Below are positions 42,363 to 51,814 of a stretch of 64,000 nt of DNA, one piece after another. Within the stretch, counting starts at the first letter, position 1. Each line of letters begins with the position of its first letter. A program made the position numbers and the translations under genes. The DNA comes from Sediminicola sp963974715 (lineage in GTDB: Bacteria > Bacteroidota > Bacteroidia > Flavobacteriales > Flavobacteriaceae). The stretch is taken from assembly GCA_963974715.1 (NCBI GenBank), contig CAXBDK010000008.1, positions 124,001 through 188,000 of the forward strand, in the 5' to 3' direction. The notes below the pieces were generated by a model, which was given only the letters and a program-made list of their open reading frames with translations, did not search any database and was not told the origin of the DNA.

Positions 42363-44921
42363 TTAATTCCTATTGAAATTATAGCGAATCGTTACCCCAT
42401 ATGTTACCGGATCTCCCAGCACGGCAGCATAATGACCTGCACTACCACCTGCCGGTAACAGTTGCTCATAATACTCCTTATCGAATAGATTACGTGCCCA
42501 GAGGAACATCGAGAGTCCATCGCCTGCACGGAACCCTGCCCTGGCATTGATCAGGCCGTATCCCTCAATATTCAAAAACTGCGACGGGGACGCACTTGAT
42601 GAAAATTCAGACCGGAAATAGGTGTCCATGCCCAGGAAAAACTGACCTTCCTGTTCCAAAAAAGTGGTAAGGTCGGAAGTGAGTTCAACTCCAAAAGAAC
42701 CGGCCCATTTTGAAATACCGGGCAACCGGCCTCCGGAAATATCCTTAAAAGCCTGTTCGGCCCCCACCTCTTCCAAGGGGACCGGGGCATTTGTAAAGGA
42801 TACATACTTGGCGTCCGTATAGGCCAAGGAGCCATGGATGGAAATATTGTTGCCCACCCGCATGTTGGCATCCAGTTCGCCCCCCTTTACATTTACTTTT
42901 TCGGCATTGGCAATATAACCCCTGTTGACCCCCAATTGGGCAGCCTGTACATTGGCTTGGTAATCCTCTACGTCAGTATTGAAAAAGGTTACGTTAAAGT
43001 TGGTACGGTGGGTGGGACTTGTCTTAATACCCACTTCAATATGCTTTACATATTCTGGCCTTATAGTTCCCAGATCGACGGCTACTTCACCATCTATGAC
43101 GGGCAAGCCCGCAACATTTACGCCTATGGGCTTATAACTAGTGGAATAGGTAGCGTACGCATTTATTTTCTTGGTAGGTCCATATGCTGCCGTAAGTTGA
43201 TACGTTATGTTGTTCCCATCCGCTCCGGCAGTAAAAAACTGATCGCTATAAACTGCATTTTTCAATGCTAGAAGATCGGGATCTTCGGTGTCGAGACCGC
43301 CATACGTGACACGGTTATAGGAGACATCCTTTTTGTCATAATTAAACCGGATCCCCGGCAGCAGATGGAACTGGTCCGTTACGGCCCAATCCAAATTAGC
43401 AAAAACGGCGGCACTGATCGATTGTATGGACGACTGCGTATTGGCCCCATATCCTTCCAATAGGCCTGGCGTTTCCCATAGTTGGCTTGTTGAATTTTGC
43501 GAAAAACGCCATTGGGCCGTGCCCGATTCTTCCGTACCGTTCGTATTCACTTCCTGATCTATAAAAAACAGTCCCAATACACCACTAAATCTAGAGGAAA
43601 CATGACCTGCATACCGCAATTCTTGGGACCAATTCTCGTGTTTGGAAGGGTTCTGGGATTTGGCCAAGGCCTGTAATCCCGTAAAATCCCGATCATTGGA
43701 GGGGCCCCAGTTCCAATATCGCCATGCTGTGGTGGACGTAAGGGTCCCTTTACCAATTTTAAAATCCCCATTCAACGATAGGCCCCCTAGTTCATTAAGG
43801 GAGCGCCATGGGGTATCATGATCGATGACCCGATCAAAAGCGTTTGTACTTGGTAAGGTGTAGTCCAGATCGGCAATTATGGCATTGAAACGACGATATG
43901 CAGGTCTTTGGGTTTCCACCACCCCGGCCACGATCTGTGCATATCCATTTGGATTTTGTTTGGAATCATCGCCGGACAAGGTTATGCTGATCCTATCTGT
44001 AGGGGTGAAGAGCAGCTGTCCCCTATATCCGAGATTGTTAACGTCATTTACATGCTCATCTTTCGCTATATTGTAGATGGTACCATCCCTTTGTGTTCCG
44101 GAAAACGACAGTCGACCAGCAAGCCTATTTTTAATAAGCGGACCGGTTACGGAGGTTTTGGCCTGGATATGGCCATAATTTCCGTAACTGACCTCAATGT
44201 CGGCCGCTGGTGTAAAACTGGCCTTTTTGGTCGTTATGTTGAACGCTCCCGAAGTGGTGTTCTTTCCAAAAAGGGTCCCCTGTGGCCCCCGTAGCACCTC
44301 AATTCGTTCAATATCGATAAAATCCAATGTGGCTGCGGCGGGCCTGGCAAAATAAACCCCATCCACATAGAATCCTACCCCTGGATCAAGGCCATCATTG
44401 GTAAGGCCAAAAGGAGATCCCAACCCTCTGATATTGATCCCGGTATTTCGGGGGTTCGAGGAATAAAGCTGTACCGATGGAATCAGTTCTTTTAGCAGAT
44501 TCACATTAAAAGATCCCGTTTCCTGAATCCTAGCACCACCCACGACCGATATGGGAATGGGAATGTTCTGGGCGGTTTCCACCCTTCTTCTTGAGGTCAC
44601 TACCACCTCGTCCAATGCGGCGTTTTTAGGGGTCAGATACACCTCTACCCTATTCCAGTCCACCAATTCCACCACTTTATTTTCATAACCTAAATAGGAG
44701 ACTTCAAGAAATAAGGGCAATGCTCCCCTTGTTTCTATTTTAAACGCCCCGTCCATTCCGGTAATGACACCATTGGTAGTCTCCCTGATCAATATGTTCG
44801 CCCCTGGAAGTGGCTCATTGGTCGACCCATCGAATACATATCCAGAAATCGTATTCTGGGAAAAAGCAAAATGTCCAGCAATCATCAATAGTAAGTGAAC
44901 AATGAAGTTTTTTGTTTTCAT
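42363..44921 (-). CDS. TonB-dependent receptor with regulatory-like domain
   Basis: 852 residues from ATG 44921, which starts the signal peptide (MKTKNFIVHLLL to FAFSQ); an ATG at 44954 would lie within the operator region. A carboxypeptidase-regulatory-like domain (about 25-105), a plug (RRRVETAQNIPIPISV to FIDIERIEVLRGPQGTLFGKNT) and a barrel ending TYGVTIRYNFNRN follow. It belongs to the non-SusC group of receptors. Linkage to a TauE/SafE permease and an Rrf2 regulator suggests uptake of a sulfur-containing compound; that is inference. Confidence 0.88.
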   Translation of the reverse strand: MKTKNFIVHLLLMIAGHFAFSQNTISGYVFDGSTNEPLPGANILIRETTNGVITGMDGAFKIETRGALPLFLEVSYLGYENKVVELVDWNRVEVYLTPKNAALDEVVVTSRRRVETAQNIPIPISVVGGARIQETGSFNVNLLKELIPSVQLYSSNPRNTGINIRGLGSPFGLTNDGLDPGVGFYVDGVYFARPAAATLDFIDIERIEVLRGPQGTLFGKNTTSGAFNITTKKASFTPAADIEVSYGNYGHIQAKTSVTGPLIKNRLAGRLSFSGTQRDGTIYNIAKDEHVNDVNNLGYRGQLLFTPTDRISITLSGDDSKQNPNGYAQIVAGVVETQRPAYRRFNAIIADLDYTLPSTNAFDRVIDHDTPWRSLNELGGLSLNGDFKIGKGTLTSTTAWRYWNWGPSNDRDFTGLQALAKSQNPSKHENWSQELRYAGHVSSRFSGVLGLFFIDQEVNTNGTEESGTAQWRFSQNSTSQLWETPGLLEGYGANTQSSIQSISAAVFANLDWAVTDQFHLLPGIRFNYDKKDVSYNRVTYGGLDTEDPDLLALKNAVYSDQFFTAGADGNNITYQLTAAYGPTKKINAYATYSTSYKPIGVNVAGLPVIDGEVAVDLGTIRPEYVKHIEVGIKTSPTHRTNFNVTFFNTDVEDYQANVQAAQLGVNRGYIANAEKVNVKGGELDANMRVGNNISIHGSLAYTDAKYVSFTNAPVPLEEVGAEQAFKDISGGRLPGISKWAGSFGVELTSDLTTFLEQEGQFFLGMDTYFRSEFSSSASPSQFLNIEGYGLINARAGFRAGDGLSMFLWARNLFDKEYYEQLLPAGGSAGHYAAVLGDPVTYGVTIRYNFNRN

Positions 44922-44951
44922 ATTAATCCCGTTTATATAATATATACTATT

Positions 44952-44968
44952 CATACCTTTTTAGTATG
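44952..44968. promoter_or_regulatory. Rrf2 operator candidate 1
   Basis: Inverted repeat CATAC-N7-GTATG, core TACCTTTTTAGTA (44954-44966), 33-45 bp upstream of the TonB receptor start. Same 13-bp pattern as the site at 45001-45015. Confidence 0.6.
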
Positions 44969-45000
44969 ATATCGGAACAAATATATAAATTTATTAATTC

Positions 45001-45015
45001 CTACCAAATTAGTAG
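45001..45015. promoter_or_regulatory. Rrf2 operator candidate 2
   Basis: Inverted repeat CTAC-N7-GTAG, core TACCAAATTAGTA (45002-45014). The two cores differ only at three central A/T positions and lie 48 bp apart, between the Rrf2 gene and the operon it likely controls. Confidence 0.6.
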
Positions 45016-45032
45016 AGTTTTATTTTAAAGGG

Positions 45033-45443
45033 CTATTTTTGGGAAAGATCCGCTATGGTCTCTTCAAGAACGGGTAACATTTGGTCCCGAAGTTCAGAGA
45101 ATAGGCGCCTAAGTATACATATCTCCTCATCTACACACTCTTCGCACTTTTCATAAAAATTCTCCGAAACACATGGTACAAGGGCTATCGGTCCATCGAT
45201 GATCCTCATGATGTCCACTACCCTAACGGTTTGGGGAGGTTTAAAAAAACGATATCCACCTTCGGCCCCACGTTCACTTTTTATGATTTTATGCTGCCGA
45301 AGCTCCCTTAATATTTTCTCGAGAAATTTAAAGGGTATGTTTTCGTTTACCGAAATCGACTTGGCGGAAACGGGACTGCTTCCTTCATTTTTATAAAGAT
45401 AGATCAAGGATTTAATGGCGTATCTAGCCCTTTTGGAAAGCAT
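45033..45443 (-). CDS. Rrf2 family transcriptional regulator
   Basis: 136 residues. The N-terminal winged helix reads MLSKRARYAIKSLIYLYKNEG with FKFLEKILRELRQHKIIKSERGAEGGY, the standard Rrf2 recognition region. Four Cys residues occur in the second half (LVPCVSENFYEKCEECVDEEIC), which could hold an iron-sulfur cluster or sense thiols as in IscR/CymR-type proteins. It precedes the TonB-TauE/SafE operon on the same strand; two matching operator candidates lie in the 111-bp gap. Sulfur-responsive control is inferred. Confidence 0.92.
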   Translation of the reverse strand: MLSKRARYAIKSLIYLYKNEGSSPVSAKSISVNENIPFKFLEKILRELRQHKIIKSERGAEGGYRFFKPPQTVRVVDIMRIIDGPIALVPCVSENFYEKCEECVDEEICILRRLFSELRDQMLPVLEETIADLSQK

Positions 45444-46070
45444 ATTAAAGGTTTAATTGATAAAATTACTTCTTTTTTATTGAAACTTTCAGATACCTGT
45501 CGTACAGTGGTACGGTGGCACAAATTTAAATCCTTTTTGTCTTTGGGAAAAATGGCCTAGGTATGGAAACCGGACCCTAAAAAAGTGGCCCGACAATAAA
45601 ATTGAGGGGCCATTGCCATAGCACCGTAAAATTTTAAAATTCCAACATCCTTAATAAAACAAAACCAATGAGAGTCTATTTTATTCTTTTATAGGCCCCT
45701 CCAACCATAAAGGTATCATCCAGTTCCGACTTAATGCCCATAGCACCCTTATTCAGCAGGTATTCCATACCTAAATGAAATCGTTATGGTGGCCGTTAAG
45801 TCCAATGGCGATTTGGTAAAGGGAAAGTCCACTACGGAATTTTGGGACTGTGCTGTTCTGATTTCCAATTCCGAAGCCAGCATTCCCTTGGAGGAACTGG
45901 AAAAATAAGAGCGGTTACCGATCCCGGGGCTTTCTGGTACAGTCTTACTATGGTGGTATGTCCCTAATGTCATCAATATACGCCTAAAGGATTTTGATGT
46001 ACAAAGGAATTTCCTATATTTATATACGGCCGGCCAATCCCAGCAGTGACCAAACGTAGCGAACAACAAA
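45444..46070. other. Gene-free stretch with two gene relics
   Basis: 627 bp. On the minus strand a 3' coding relic runs from about 45780 to a TAG at 45676-45678 (contains GMEYLLNKGAMGIK and DDTFMVGGAYKRIK). On the plus strand another 3' relic runs from about 45760 to a TAA at 45906-45908 (contains EIVMVAVKSNGDLVKGK and FWDCAVLISNSEASIP). I cannot name either protein. They point away from each other, as at a deletion or rearrangement junction near 45770. Confidence 0.4.
45993..46022 (+). promoter_or_regulatory. Probable promoter of the CRTAC1-type gene
   Basis: TTTG (45993-45996) and TATATTTA (46015-46022; last base off consensus TAnnTTTG) with 18-bp spacing. The start codon is 48 bp downstream. 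Confidence 0.5.
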
Positions 46071-48287
46071 ATGCCGAAAATTTTCAGGAATGCCTTACTG
46101 ATGGCCCTACTTGCAATGGGTTCGATTTCCTGCAGCAAATCAACTCCCACCATGCGGGAACTGCTCCAAAAAAAGGCCAAGGAAGAATTTTTCGTACCTG
46201 AAAACGTATATACTTCGTCCATAAGGGCGGATTATTTTGACAGCATTTCCAAAACGGTCCCCGAAAACCGAAGGGATATTTACAGGCTAAAAATGGCCGA
46301 TGCCCTTTTATACGGGGGAAAGACCAGGGAGGCCGTTAAAATTCTTGAAGATCTTTTGGAAAAAAGCAAAAAAGGGACCTTACGGTACACCTTGGAAGCA
46401 AAGGAAGAGGAAAAGATCGCACCCCTGCTGGCAATAGCATATATCCGTATGGGCGAACAGGAAAACTGCCTGCACCACCATCAGCCCGCTGCCTCCTGTA
46501 TTGTCCCAATAGGACCGGAGGGCTACCATCATGTAAAAGAGGGATCCCAAAAGGCGATCGTGCTGCTGGAAGGCCTGTTACAACAAAATTCCCACGACCA
46601 TATAAGTCGGTGGCTGCTCAATATCGCCCATATGACCTTGGGCCAATATCCACAAAGGGTTCAAGACGAATGGTTGATCCCGGAAACTGCCTTCGCCTCG
46701 GAATATCCTTTAAAAAAATTCTTGGACATTGCCCCAAAACTGGGGCTGGACGTCAATGCGCTTTCCGGGGGCAGTATCGTGGACGATTTCAACAATGACA
46801 ACCTTCTTGATGTAATGGTCTCCAGTTGGTTCCCTTCGGACCCTCTACGCTATTTTGTCAACAACGGGGACGGTAGCTTTACCGAAAGATCGGATACTGC
46901 CGGCACCTTGGAAATTGCAGGGGGACTGAACATGGTACAGGCCGATTATGACAATGATGGTTTTTTGGACCTGTTTATCCTTCGCGGGGCCTGGATGGGA
47001 AGCCTTGGCAGACAACCTAACTCCCTGTTGCGAAACAACGGGGACAACACCTTTACCGATGTGACCATGGAGGCGGGACTGCTCTCCTTCCACCCTACCC
47101 AGACCGCCGTTTGGGCCGATTTCAACAACGACGGACAAGTGGACCTATTTATCGGAAACGAATCGGAAAAGGACCAAGTACATCCTTGTGAGCTCTTCCT
47201 TAACAACGGGGATGGCACCTTTACGGACCATAGTGGCAAAGCGGGACTTACCATAAGCGATGCCCGGAATTTCTATTATGTTAAGGGCGTTACAACGGGC
47301 GACTATAACAATGACGGGCTGATGGACCTCTATGTTTCCACCTTGTATTCCAATCGGAAAAACCTCTTGTTCCTGAACCAGGGCGTGGATAAAAATGGGA
47401 TTCCCATGTTCCATGAAACGGGCGAAACTTTGGGACTGGGGGAAAAGTTTTCCAGTTTTCCCACTTGGTCCTTCGATTACGACAACGATGGTTGGATGGA
47501 CATTTTTGTGGCGGGTTACGAAAGGGGCGGTCCCGTATCCATCACCACCAATATCGTCAGCGAATATCTCAAAGAGCTCCATTCTGCCGAGACCATGAGA
47601 CTGTACAAAAATAAGGGAGGTACCTTTACGGACGTCAGCAAGGAGGTGGGCCTTAACAGGATCGGTTATGCCATGGGAGCCAATTACGGGGACCTGGACA
47701 ATGACGGATACCCCGATATCTACCTGAGTACCGGGGAAGTGAGTTTCCAATCGATCATTCCAAATAGGGTGTTCAGAAATGCGGGGGGCAAAGCTTTTCA
47801 GGACGTCACCACTGCGGGCGGCTTCGGACATATCCAAAAGGGGCATGCCGTCTCCTTTTCCGATATCGATAATGACGGGGACCAAGATATTTATGTCGTC
47901 ATGGGCGGGGCCTACGAAGGTGATACTTTCTTTAACTCCCTTTATAAAAATCCCTATCAAAACGACCATAAATGGGCCACCTTTATCTTGGAAGGAACGA
48001 AAGCCAATAAAGCGGCCATCGGCAGCAGACTGGAAGTGACCATACTGGAAGCTGGTCAGGAAAGGCGAATTTTCCACACGATCGGTTCCGGTGGTAGTTT
48101 TGGCTGTTCCGCCCTAAGGGCCGAGATCGGGTTGGGCACCGCCGCAAAAATCCTACGGTTAAAGGTCACTTGGGCAGGCAGTGGTACGGAACAGCTTTTT
48201 GGACCCTTGGATCTGAACACTTTTTATAAGATCAGGGAAGGTGATCCACAACCTAGGGAAGTCCACCTACGACCGTTGGACCTTTAG
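46071..48287 (+). CDS. CRTAC1-type FG-GAP/VCBS lipoprotein with ASPIC/UnbV domain
   Basis: 738 residues. Lipobox GSISC-S (Cys21). A helical N-terminal part (about 30-215) contains CLHHHQPAASCIVPIGPEGYHH, a conserved Cys/His motif of this family. Then come at least seven FG-GAP loops of the Ca-binding form D.(D/N)NDG..D (for example DYDNDGFLDLF, DFNNDGQVDLF, DLDNDGYPDIY), forming a beta-propeller, and a C-terminal ASPIC/UnbV domain (GSRLEVTIL to LRLKVTWAGSGTEQ). It is probably surface exposed. Such proteins are often encoded beside SusC/SusD pairs, as here (341 bp to susC), but their function is not established. Confidence 0.88.
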   Translation: MPKIFRNALLMALLAMGSISCSKSTPTMRELLQKKAKEEFFVPENVYTSSIRADYFDSISKTVPENRRDIYRLKMADALLYGGKTREAVKILEDLLEKSKKGTLRYTLEAKEEEKIAPLLAIAYIRMGEQENCLHHHQPAASCIVPIGPEGYHHVKEGSQKAIVLLEGLLQQNSHDHISRWLLNIAHMTLGQYPQRVQDEWLIPETAFASEYPLKKFLDIAPKLGLDVNALSGGSIVDDFNNDNLLDVMVSSWFPSDPLRYFVNNGDGSFTERSDTAGTLEIAGGLNMVQADYDNDGFLDLFILRGAWMGSLGRQPNSLLRNNGDNTFTDVTMEAGLLSFHPTQTAVWADFNNDGQVDLFIGNESEKDQVHPCELFLNNGDGTFTDHSGKAGLTISDARNFYYVKGVTTGDYNNDGLMDLYVSTLYSNRKNLLFLNQGVDKNGIPMFHETGETLGLGEKFSSFPTWSFDYDNDGWMDIFVAGYERGGPVSITTNIVSEYLKELHSAETMRLYKNKGGTFTDVSKEVGLNRIGYAMGANYGDLDNDGYPDIYLSTGEVSFQSIIPNRVFRNAGGKAFQDVTTAGGFGHIQKGHAVSFSDIDNDGDQDIYVVMGGAYEGDTFFNSLYKNPYQNDHKWATFILEGTKANKAAIGSRLEVTILEAGQERRIFHTIGSGGSFGCSALRAEIGLGTAAKILRLKVTWAGSGTEQLFGPLDLNTFYKIREGDPQPREVHLRPLDL

Positions 48288-48628
48288 CGATCCTACCAAG
48301 GCACAACTCAACGCCCAAAAGATCAAACCGCTTTTGGCCATCGTTCCTGACCAGATCCCAAACGCACCATACTATTAAAACCATGCTTTTTGGGTCTCTT
48401 TTCCATAGAAAAAAAACTTCCGTTCATATGGGGCAAACAATAAGCCGATTGGGCCCCTTCTTTACCTTTCCATTAATTTTCTTTGCCGCAGGATTTCCCA
48501 TCTTAATTGGGATAGGTCTTTTATATGTTAAAATTTGACCATATCTGCAGTTTGAAAGATCAATACGCCCCAAGACTGTTGGCGGGCGTAGATTCTTATA
48601 AAGAGGTGACCCATTTAGAAAAAAGCAT
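48288..48628. other. Leader region of the second susC
   Basis: 341 bp. It contains the inverted repeat at 48564-48590 and otherwise no gene or repeat that I can recognise. A ribosome-site-like AAGAGGTGA lies at 48601-48609, about 20 bp before the susC start. Confidence 0.45.
48564..48590. promoter_or_regulatory. Inverted repeat upstream of susC
   Basis: TACGCCC (48564-48570) and GGGCGTA (48584-48590) form a perfect 7-bp inverted repeat with a 13-bp spacer, 39 bp before the susC start. It may be an operator or a leader hairpin. Confidence 0.4.
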
Positions 48629-51600
48629 ATGAAAAAGTATTATGATCAAGACCGCTTTTTTCCGGTCCTTACAGCCGTTTTTAACAAGTATGACCTTCTT
48701 TACTTGCTTTTTATAAGCTTTTTATTGCCTGCACAGGCAGGCCCCCACCATTTTTTGGGACCAGCACCAAAAGAGCAGGTAAACATGCCCGTCTTGGTTG
48801 GCGAACCCAACCATATCCTAACGGCCGCAATGCGGAAGTTGATTACTGACCGTACCGACATACTGCAGTTCCAGGTATCCGGTTCAGTGGTGGACAGTAC
48901 GGGCACCCCTCTTTCGGGTGCCAGCATTACCGAAAAGGGTACTGGCAATGGCACACAGACCGATATGGAGGGAAATTATGTATTGGAAGTATCCAATGAA
49001 GATGCCATTTTAGAGGTTTCCTATATAGGTTTTACACCAAAGGACGTCCCCGTAAGCGGACAGGCCGAGCTAACGATCACATTAGAGGAAGAAAACATTA
49101 GCTTGGATCCCGTGGTTGTCGTGGGATATGGGACCGTACGTAAAAGTGACCTTACCGGATCCGTATCCCAGGTAAGTTCCAAGGAAGTCAACGCGGTCCC
49201 TTCCAACAACAGTGTGATGTATGCCCTGCAGGGGAGGGCGGCGGGCGTACAGGTCTCCCAAAATACGGGCGCTCCCGGAGCAGGCGTAAACGTGCGGATA
49301 CGGGGCGCAAATTCCATTCAGGGCAACAACGACCCCTTGTACGTTATTGATGGTTTTCCCTATTCGGGAAGTCCCACTAACCTGAACAATTCGGACATAG
49401 AAAGTATAGAAGTGTTGAAGGACGCCTCCGCAACCGCCATTTATGGCTCACGGGGGGCCAACGGGGTAGTGATGATCACCACCAAACGCGGTAGGGAGGG
49501 CGATACCAGGGTAGAATTTGAAACCAGCATCAGTACGCAGGAACTAAGGGCCAAATTGGATCTGTTGAACGGCACTGAATATGCTTCCCTTATGAACCTT
49601 CAAGCCCGAAATGACGGATTGGACCCATATTTTACCGCTGGACAGATCGAGGGCTTCGGGAAAGGTTTTGACTGGCAGGATTTTGTCTTCGAAAGCGGGT
49701 TCGTATTTTCCAACTCCCTCAATGTAAGCGGTGGGAACGAAAAGACCCAATTTTCATTGGGTGCAAGTACCTTTAGCAATGAAGGGATCATAAACGGCAG
49801 TGATTACAACCGCTATTCCTTTCGCATAAATGTGGACCATGCGATCAGTGATCGGTTCCGTATAAAATGGTCCAATTCCCTCTCATATTTAAATACGGGA
49901 AGGAAGGACAGTGGTGGGGGCAGCAGGGGAAATACGCTTATTGGGGCCGCCATTTCCGCAGCGCCCATTTCCACACCCTATAATACCGACGGAACCTACC
50001 GTATCCTTGCCAATGAATACCCTTTTGTGGCTCCCGATATCATAAATCCCATAAATTTCATTAATGAACAGACCAGGACGGTAAAGGCGAATGTGGTACT
50101 GAGCAACCTGTCCCTGATCTATAATCCCATAGAGGACATAACCGTCAATATTTCAGGAGGCGTTGAGAACAGGGACGATCGAACCGATCAATACACCTCA
50201 CGGAATTTCTTTAATTCCAATGGTTTTGCGAGTGTGTCCACTACCCAGGAACGAAGTCTCCTCAGTGAGAATACCATCAGTTATGACAAGCAGTTGAACG
50301 ATGCGCATGCCATTTCCATAGTGGCGGGGGCCACCTACCAAAACTTTAAGACCACTTATCTGGCGGCCAATGGTTCGGGCTTTTTGAGCGATGCGTTCGA
50401 AAGTTACCAGATACAATCGGCCATCACGCCCGGCATTCCCTCAACGGGTTATGCGGAGTCGGACCTCCTCTCCTATCTTGGCAGGATCAATTATTCATTA
50501 TTGGATAGGTACCTGATCACCGTGAGCATGCGGAGGGACGGCTCTTCCCGATACAGCGACGGAAATAAATGGGGCAATTTCCCCTCGGCCGCCATTGCAT
50601 GGAAGGCGGGCGAAGAAAATTTCGTAAAAAACCTCAACATCTTTTCGGACCTAAAGTTTAGGGGTAGTTGGGGTAGGACGGGCAGCCAAGCGATAAGTCC
50701 CTATACCACGCTCAATCTTCTGTCACCAGGTAATACGGTATTTGACGACGAGCTATACACCACCTTTGCCCCCGGGACAAGGCTACCTGGCGACCTTAAG
50801 TGGGAGACCACCGAACAATTGGACCTGGGAATGGATATGGGATTTTTCGACAACCGACTTTCATTTTCGCTTGATCTTTATAGAAAAAACACCACCGACC
50901 TCTTGAATACCGTAAACCTTCCCACTTCCACGGGCTATACATCCACCATACGCAATGTAGGGGAAGTTCTGAACGAAGGGATAGAACTGGGCATAAGGGC
51001 AAATCCCTTTTCGGGCGACTTTACATGGCTGGTGTCCGCAAATATTTCGGCCAACCGCAATGAGGTGATCAAACTGAACGGTGGACAGGATATTTTGGGG
51101 TCCTTTATCTCGGCGCTGGTGGTGCAGGACAATGTTTCCATTCTTAGGGAAGGCAGGCCCATAGGACAGTTTTACGGCTACAAAGAGAACGGTTATGATG
51201 AAAACGGACAGATACGGCTGTTGGACCTTAACGGGGACGGTTCCATCTCCTCCGATGACAAAACCTATATCGGGAATCCCAATCCCGATTTCACCTTCGG
51301 CTTCAATTCGGATATGAACTTCAAGAACATCAGTCTCTCCATTTTTGTACAGGGATCCAAGGGCAACGATATTTTCAATGCCAGTGCCATTCCCGTGACC
51401 ATGGATTATGGTCAGGGGATAAATACCCTGAAAGAGGTCCTATGGGACAATTGGAGCCCTACGAACGTGGACGCCAAATACCCATTGATCAGTAGGAATA
51501 CCTCCGCATATGTATCGGATAGATGGGTGGAGGACGGATCTTATATCAGGCTAAAAAACATAGAACTGGCGTACACCATTCCCTTGGACAACAGTGTTAT

Positions 51601-51766
51601 CAAAAATGCCCAAGTGTATATCAGCGGACAGAACCTGCTTACCCTTACCTCCTATTCATGGTGGGATCCCGAGGTCAATTCCCAAAATGGGGATACTCCC
51701 GGAATCGACTACCTGTCCTATCCCGTGGCCAAAAGTTATACCATGGGGTTGCGAATGGGCTTTTAA
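48629..51766 (+). CDS. SusC/RagA TonB-dependent receptor
   Basis: 1045 residues, intact. An unusually long N-terminal part (residues 1-80; hydrophobic segment YLLFISFLLPAQAG at about 24-37) precedes the regulatory-like domain (FQVSGSVVDSTGTPLSGASI), the plug with SIEVLKDASATAIYGSRGANGV, and a full SusC barrel ending YTMGLRMGF. It is the outer-membrane channel of a nutrient-uptake complex with the SusD lipoprotein encoded 48 bp downstream. No glycosidase or sulfatase genes accompany it, so the ligand class is open. Confidence 0.94.
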   Translation: MKKYYDQDRFFPVLTAVFNKYDLLYLLFISFLLPAQAGPHHFLGPAPKEQVNMPVLVGEPNHILTAAMRKLITDRTDILQFQVSGSVVDSTGTPLSGASITEKGTGNGTQTDMEGNYVLEVSNEDAILEVSYIGFTPKDVPVSGQAELTITLEEENISLDPVVVVGYGTVRKSDLTGSVSQVSSKEVNAVPSNNSVMYALQGRAAGVQVSQNTGAPGAGVNVRIRGANSIQGNNDPLYVIDGFPYSGSPTNLNNSDIESIEVLKDASATAIYGSRGANGVVMITTKRGREGDTRVEFETSISTQELRAKLDLLNGTEYASLMNLQARNDGLDPYFTAGQIEGFGKGFDWQDFVFESGFVFSNSLNVSGGNEKTQFSLGASTFSNEGIINGSDYNRYSFRINVDHAISDRFRIKWSNSLSYLNTGRKDSGGGSRGNTLIGAAISAAPISTPYNTDGTYRILANEYPFVAPDIINPINFINEQTRTVKANVVLSNLSLIYNPIEDITVNISGGVENRDDRTDQYTSRNFFNSNGFASVSTTQERSLLSENTISYDKQLNDAHAISIVAGATYQNFKTTYLAANGSGFLSDAFESYQIQSAITPGIPSTGYAESDLLSYLGRINYSLLDRYLITVSMRRDGSSRYSDGNKWGNFPSAAIAWKAGEENFVKNLNIFSDLKFRGSWGRTGSQAISPYTTLNLLSPGNTVFDDELYTTFAPGTRLPGDLKWETTEQLDLGMDMGFFDNRLSFSLDLYRKNTTDLLNTVNLPTSTGYTSTIRNVGEVLNEGIELGIRANPFSGDFTWLVSANISANRNEVIKLNGGQDILGSFISALVVQDNVSILREGRPIGQFYGYKENGYDENGQIRLLDLNGDGSISSDDKTYIGNPNPDFTFGFNSDMNFKNISLSIFVQGSKGNDIFNASAIPVTMDYGQGINTLKEVLWDNWSPTNVDAKYPLISRNTSAYVSDRWVEDGSYIRLKNIELAYTIPLDNSVIKNAQVYISGQNLLTLTSYSWWDPEVNSQNGDTPGIDYLSYPVAKSYTMGLRMGF

Positions 51767-51814
51767 TTTTTATTCGTGTTGCAGAATGCCATTTAACCGT
51801 TAACAATAGTAAGT

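Noticed and set aside
47145..48077. 310-codon open frame antisense to the CRTAC1-type gene
   Set aside because: A shadow of the repetitive Asp/Asn/Gly codons on the plus strand; no domain or signal, and the plus-strand gene is convincing.
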